Below, one piece after another: positions 61,681-64,000 of a DNA stretch of 64,000 bases. The notes beneath the pieces are model-generated. The model was given only the letters and a program-made list of their open reading frames with translations. It did no database searches and was not told the origin of the DNA. The DNA comes from CBDCUC01 sp965222485 (GTDB lineage: Bacteria; Pseudomonadota; Alphaproteobacteria; Rhizobiales; Hyphomicrobiaceae): NCBI GenBank assembly GCA_965222485.1, contig CBDCUC010000040.1, positions 744,001 to 808,000 on the forward strand. The letters are read 5' to 3'. Both the position numbers and the translations under genes were made by a program. Position 1 is the stretch's first letter; every line of letters begins with the position of its first letter.

Positions 61681-62042
61681 GACGCGACGGCGTCGCCGGG
61701 CCATTGGCCCGCCCCGTCGGAGCGCCATTTGCGCGTGAGACAAAAATTGAGCGCCTTGACGGATACGCTTCGAATGCGCGACGCGACGGCGGCGCCGGGC
61801 CGTTGGCCCGCCCCGTCGGAGCGCCATTTGCGCGTGAGACAAAAATTGAGCGCCTTGACGGATACGCTTCGAATGCGCGACGCGACCGCGGCGCCGGGCC
61901 GTTGGCCCGCCCCGTCGGAGCGCCCTTGGCGCGTGAGACAAAAATTGAGCGCCTTGACGGATACGCTTCGAATGCGCGACGCGACCGCGGCGCCGGGCCG
62001 TTGGCCCGCCCCGTCGGAGCGCCCTTGGCGCGTGAGACAAAA
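61681..62042. repeat. 99-bp direct tandem repeat (3.65 copies) abutting tRNA-Arg
   Basis: Units begin at 61681, 61780, 61879 and 61978 (the last is 65 bp) and are nearly identical; changes concern a few bases such as CCATTTGC versus CCCTTGGC. Each copy holds an inverted repeat of the type CGGGCC-NNN-GGCCCG. The period is a multiple of three, so long false open frames exist on both strands (for instance 61704-62240 plus and 61393-62094 minus). The array ends 3 bp before the tRNA 3' end. The stretch 61625-61680 has no feature I can support. Confidence 0.93.
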
Positions 62043-62044
62043 AA

Positions 62045-62121
62045 TGGCGCACCCGGCAGGAGTCGAACCTGCGACCTTTGGAATCGGAATCCAACGCTCT
62101 ATCCAGCTGAGCTACGGGTGC
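62045..62121 (-). tRNA. tRNA-Arg (anticodon CCG)
   Basis: 77 nt including an encoded CCA. Read on the minus strand: acceptor GCACCCG/CGGGTGC, D arm GCTC/GAGC, anticodon stem TTGGA/TCCAA around loop TTCCGAT, T arm GCAGG TTCGACT CCTGC. The loop gives anticodon CCG, reading the Arg codon CGG. Six T follow the CCA, which may help end the transcript. Confidence 0.97.
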
Positions 62122-62272
62122 TTAGGCCAGGGGTCGTTAGATACTCGATAAGGCGCCGACAGGCAATCGGCCATCACTTGCCCTCAGGTTTGCACAATTT
62201 TCAGCCTGTACCCCCTCGTTACGCGCCCGGAAACAGCTGACCAGGACGGTCCGCCGCCATATAGTCGCTGCC

Positions 62273-64000
62273 ATGAGCAAGAAGACATCCAAGAACACAT
62301 CGGCCAAACGTCGCCAGGCCACCTGTACCGTTCCGCCCGGCGAGCCGGTGCCCGTAATCAAGGGCAGCCACATCTATCTCGTCGACGGGTCCGGTTTCAT
62401 CTTTCGCGCCTTCCACGCCTTGCCACCGCTGACCCGGCCGAGTGACGGCCTGCCTGTCGGTGCCGTACACGGCTTTTGCGCAATGCTTTGGAAGTTGCTA
62501 GGCGAAGCAAAGCTCGGCGACCGACCAACCCACATCGCAGTAATCTTCGACACATCCGCAAAAACGTTTCGCAACGACATCTACGATCAATACAAGGCCA
62601 ACCGGCCACCACCACCGGAAGAACTCGTTCCACAATTCCCGCTCATTCGCGACGCGGTCAAGGCGTTCAACGTCGCCTGCGTCGAGCAGGACGGGTTTGA
62701 GGCCGATGACCTCATCGCCACTTACGCGCGCCAGGCGGTGGATGCCGGTGGGGATGTAACAATCGTTTCGTCCGACAAGGATCTCATGCAGTTAATCGAG
62801 CCCGGTGTCGTCATGGTGGACGGCATGAAGAGCAAAGTGATTGGGCCCGACGAAGTCATGCAGAAATTCGGCGTCCCTCCGGAAAAGGTTGTCGACGTCC
62901 AGGCGCTCGCAGGAGATTCGGTTGATAACGTACCAGGTGTGCCAGGTATCGGTGTCAAGACGGCTGCGGAATTGATCGGCAATTATGGTGACCTTGACGA
63001 GCTCTTGAGCCGGGCGGACGAAATCAAGCAGCCAAAGCGTCGTGAGCGGCTTATTGAGTTCGCAGACCAGGCGCGCACCTCACGCGAGCTTGTGCGTTTG
63101 GACAATGCGGTACCGGTGAACGTTGAACTTCAAGACTTAGGCATCCAAGACCCTGAAGCCGAGTCATTGTTGGGTTTCCTGCGCGAAATGGAATTCAACA
63201 CCATGACACGGCGGATCGCTGACGCACTGGGCGAAGAAGCGCCACCGCCGCTGCAGGCTTCGGTGGGCTCGAGCATCAAGGGCGCAAAGCAAAAGGGCGA
63301 TGCGAACTCTGCCGGTGCTGGAGGCTCCGCATCGAAATCGTCCGGCGACGCGCCCGCAGGCGCTGGGACACCCACAGCTGCAGTCGAGGACGGTGCGCGC
63401 AAGGCGACTGCCACACCCATCGACCGCTCAGTCTACGAATCCGTCACAACGTTGGAACAACTTGATGCATGGGTCGTAGCGGCACGCGAGGCCGGGCACT
63501 TTGCAATCGATACCGAAACGACGAGCCTGGATGCACGGCAAGCCGAACTCGTTGGTGTGTCACTCGCCATCTCGCCGGGAAAGGCCTGTTACATCCCGCT
63601 TGCTCATGCGGCAATGCAGGATGGTTTCGACTTTGGTGACGGTCCTGCAGACGGCGCCGAAATTGAACAGATACCCGTGCAAGACGCGATGGCATGCTTG
63701 AAGCCGCTCTTAGAAGACCCCGCCATTTTGAAGATTGGGCAAAACCTGAAATACGACAGTCTTGTTCTGGCGCGTTACGGCATTGCCCTCACATCCCTCG
63801 ACGACACAATGCTCTTGTCCTATGCGCTTGATGCTGGTCGTGGAGGTCACGGTATGGACGATCTTGCCGAACGCCACCTGGGCCACACCTGCATGTCTTT
63901 CAAGCAGGTCATAGAACATGCACCCAAACCGCCAAAAGTGGAAAAAGGGCAGAAGAAAAAGGAAAAGAGCTTCGCGCACGTGCCGCTCGACAAGGCGACC
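62273..64000 (+). CDS. polA: DNA polymerase I, N-terminal part (cut by window edge)
   Basis: The first 576 codons are present; the polymerase domain lies beyond the window. After a short Lys-rich N-terminal extension comes the 5' nuclease domain (YLVDGSGFIFRAFHALPP start; FEADDLIATYA; SSDKDLMQL; the GDSVDNVPGVPGIG H3TH motif). A Ser/Gly/Ala-rich linker leads to the 3'-5' exonuclease domain with FAIDTET (Asp413, Glu415), so proofreading looks intact. Start ATG 62273; the gene is divergent from tRNA-Arg. Confidence 0.97.
   Translation, partial: MSKKTSKNTSAKRRQATCTVPPGEPVPVIKGSHIYLVDGSGFIFRAFHALPPLTRPSDGLPVGAVHGFCAMLWKLLGEAKLGDRPTHIAVIFDTSAKTFRNDIYDQYKANRPPPPEELVPQFPLIRDAVKAFNVACVEQDGFEADDLIATYARQAVDAGGDVTIVSSDKDLMQLIEPGVVMVDGMKSKVIGPDEVMQKFGVPPEKVVDVQALAGDSVDNVPGVPGIGVKTAAELIGNYGDLDELLSRADEIKQPKRRERLIEFADQARTSRELVRLDNAVPVNVELQDLGIQDPEAESLLGFLREMEFNTMTRRIADALGEEAPPPLQASVGSSIKGAKQKGDANSAGAGGSASKSSGDAPAGAGTPTAAVEDGARKATATPIDRSVYESVTTLEQLDAWVVAAREAGHFAIDTETTSLDARQAELVGVSLAISPGKACYIPLAHAAMQDGFDFGDGPADGAEIEQIPVQDAMACLKPLLEDPAILKIGQNLKYDSLVLARYGIALTSLDDTMLLSYALDAGRGGHGMDDLAERHLGHTCMSFKQVIEHAPKPPKVEKGQKKKEKSFAHVPLDKAT

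Noticed and set aside
61681..62042. CRISPR array
   Set aside because: The units are contiguous 99-bp repeats without unique spacers, and no cas gene is present.
61393..62240. Long Arg-rich open frames on both strands across the repeat array
   Set aside because: They exist because the 99-bp period is a multiple of three; they run into the tRNA and the methyltransferase-like gene, lack ribosome sites and have no protein-like composition.

Overview
The window looks like the chromosome of an alphaproteobacterium, most likely of the order Hyphomicrobiales (Rhizobiales). The grounds are ftsE/ftsX next to a YdcF-family gene, a CpdR-type receiver, a RirA/Irr-like iron setting, DUF6494, DUF6455 and DUF1513 proteins, a SoxYZ-like carrier of the kind found in methylotrophs, and moderately high GC with many GTG and TTG starts. 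No phage, transposase, insertion sequence or CRISPR array was found. Genes are dense, in short operons on both strands. The genus cannot be fixed from this sequence alone.

Region 1 (1-3.7 kb): cell division (ftsE-ftsX), a YdcF-like gene cut by the window edge, hpt and a CpdR-like receiver. Region 2 (3.8-15.0 kb): molybdenum cofactor and formate/sulfide redox functions. It holds moaA, mobA-mobB with a catalytically dead subtilisin-fold protein, fdhD, an oxalate/formate-type MFS carrier, a cytochrome b-like membrane protein, DUF6494, a flavocytochrome c sulfide dehydrogenase pair (fccB, fccA), and an Mrp ATPase with the three-domain layout of plant HCF101. No catalytic formate dehydrogenase subunit is present. 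Region 3 (15-25.7 kb): an RcnB/CigR-like protein, DUF1223, polyamine synthesis (speD, speE), a large AsmA protein, a CNT nucleoside transporter, a secreted thermonuclease, an orphan SoxYZ-like carrier and an orphan HlyC-family acyltransferase.

Region 4 (25.8-35.2 kb) is the most interesting: an iron locus. Leftward lie a Cys-rich unknown protein, bfd, bfr, a divergent imelysin-like protein and a DUF1513 protein, with an Rrf2 regulator that lacks Fe-S cysteines just upstream. Rightward lie a canonical imelysin, a clear cobalamin riboswitch, an outer-membrane porin-like protein and a DUF1111 di-haem protein. Iron-box-like repeats sit in both control regions. This suggests joint control of an envelope metal-handling system by iron and cobalamin.

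Region 5 (35.7-43 kb): a PepSY-like protein with a strong terminator, then a photolyase plus FAD oxidoreductase/DUF1365/methyltransferase cluster like the singlet-oxygen, furan-fatty-acid genes of other alphaproteobacteria, with a matching candidate ECF sigma promoter. A multi-pass membrane gene here is broken by one in-frame TGA. Region 6 (43-56 kb): a Zn-ribbon methyltransferase beside an ATP-grasp / inactive transglutaminase-7TM / retropepsin-like trio, a Kef-type antiporter, GFA and two GST genes, lactate permease, GNAT, and a co-translated DNA alkylation/crosslink repair pair. Region 7 (56.5-64 kb): an AhpD-like protein, a Tat-exported amidohydrolase, a GMC oxidoreductase, an exported methyltransferase-like protein, a 99-bp tandem repeat abutting tRNA-Arg(CCG), and the first part of polA.
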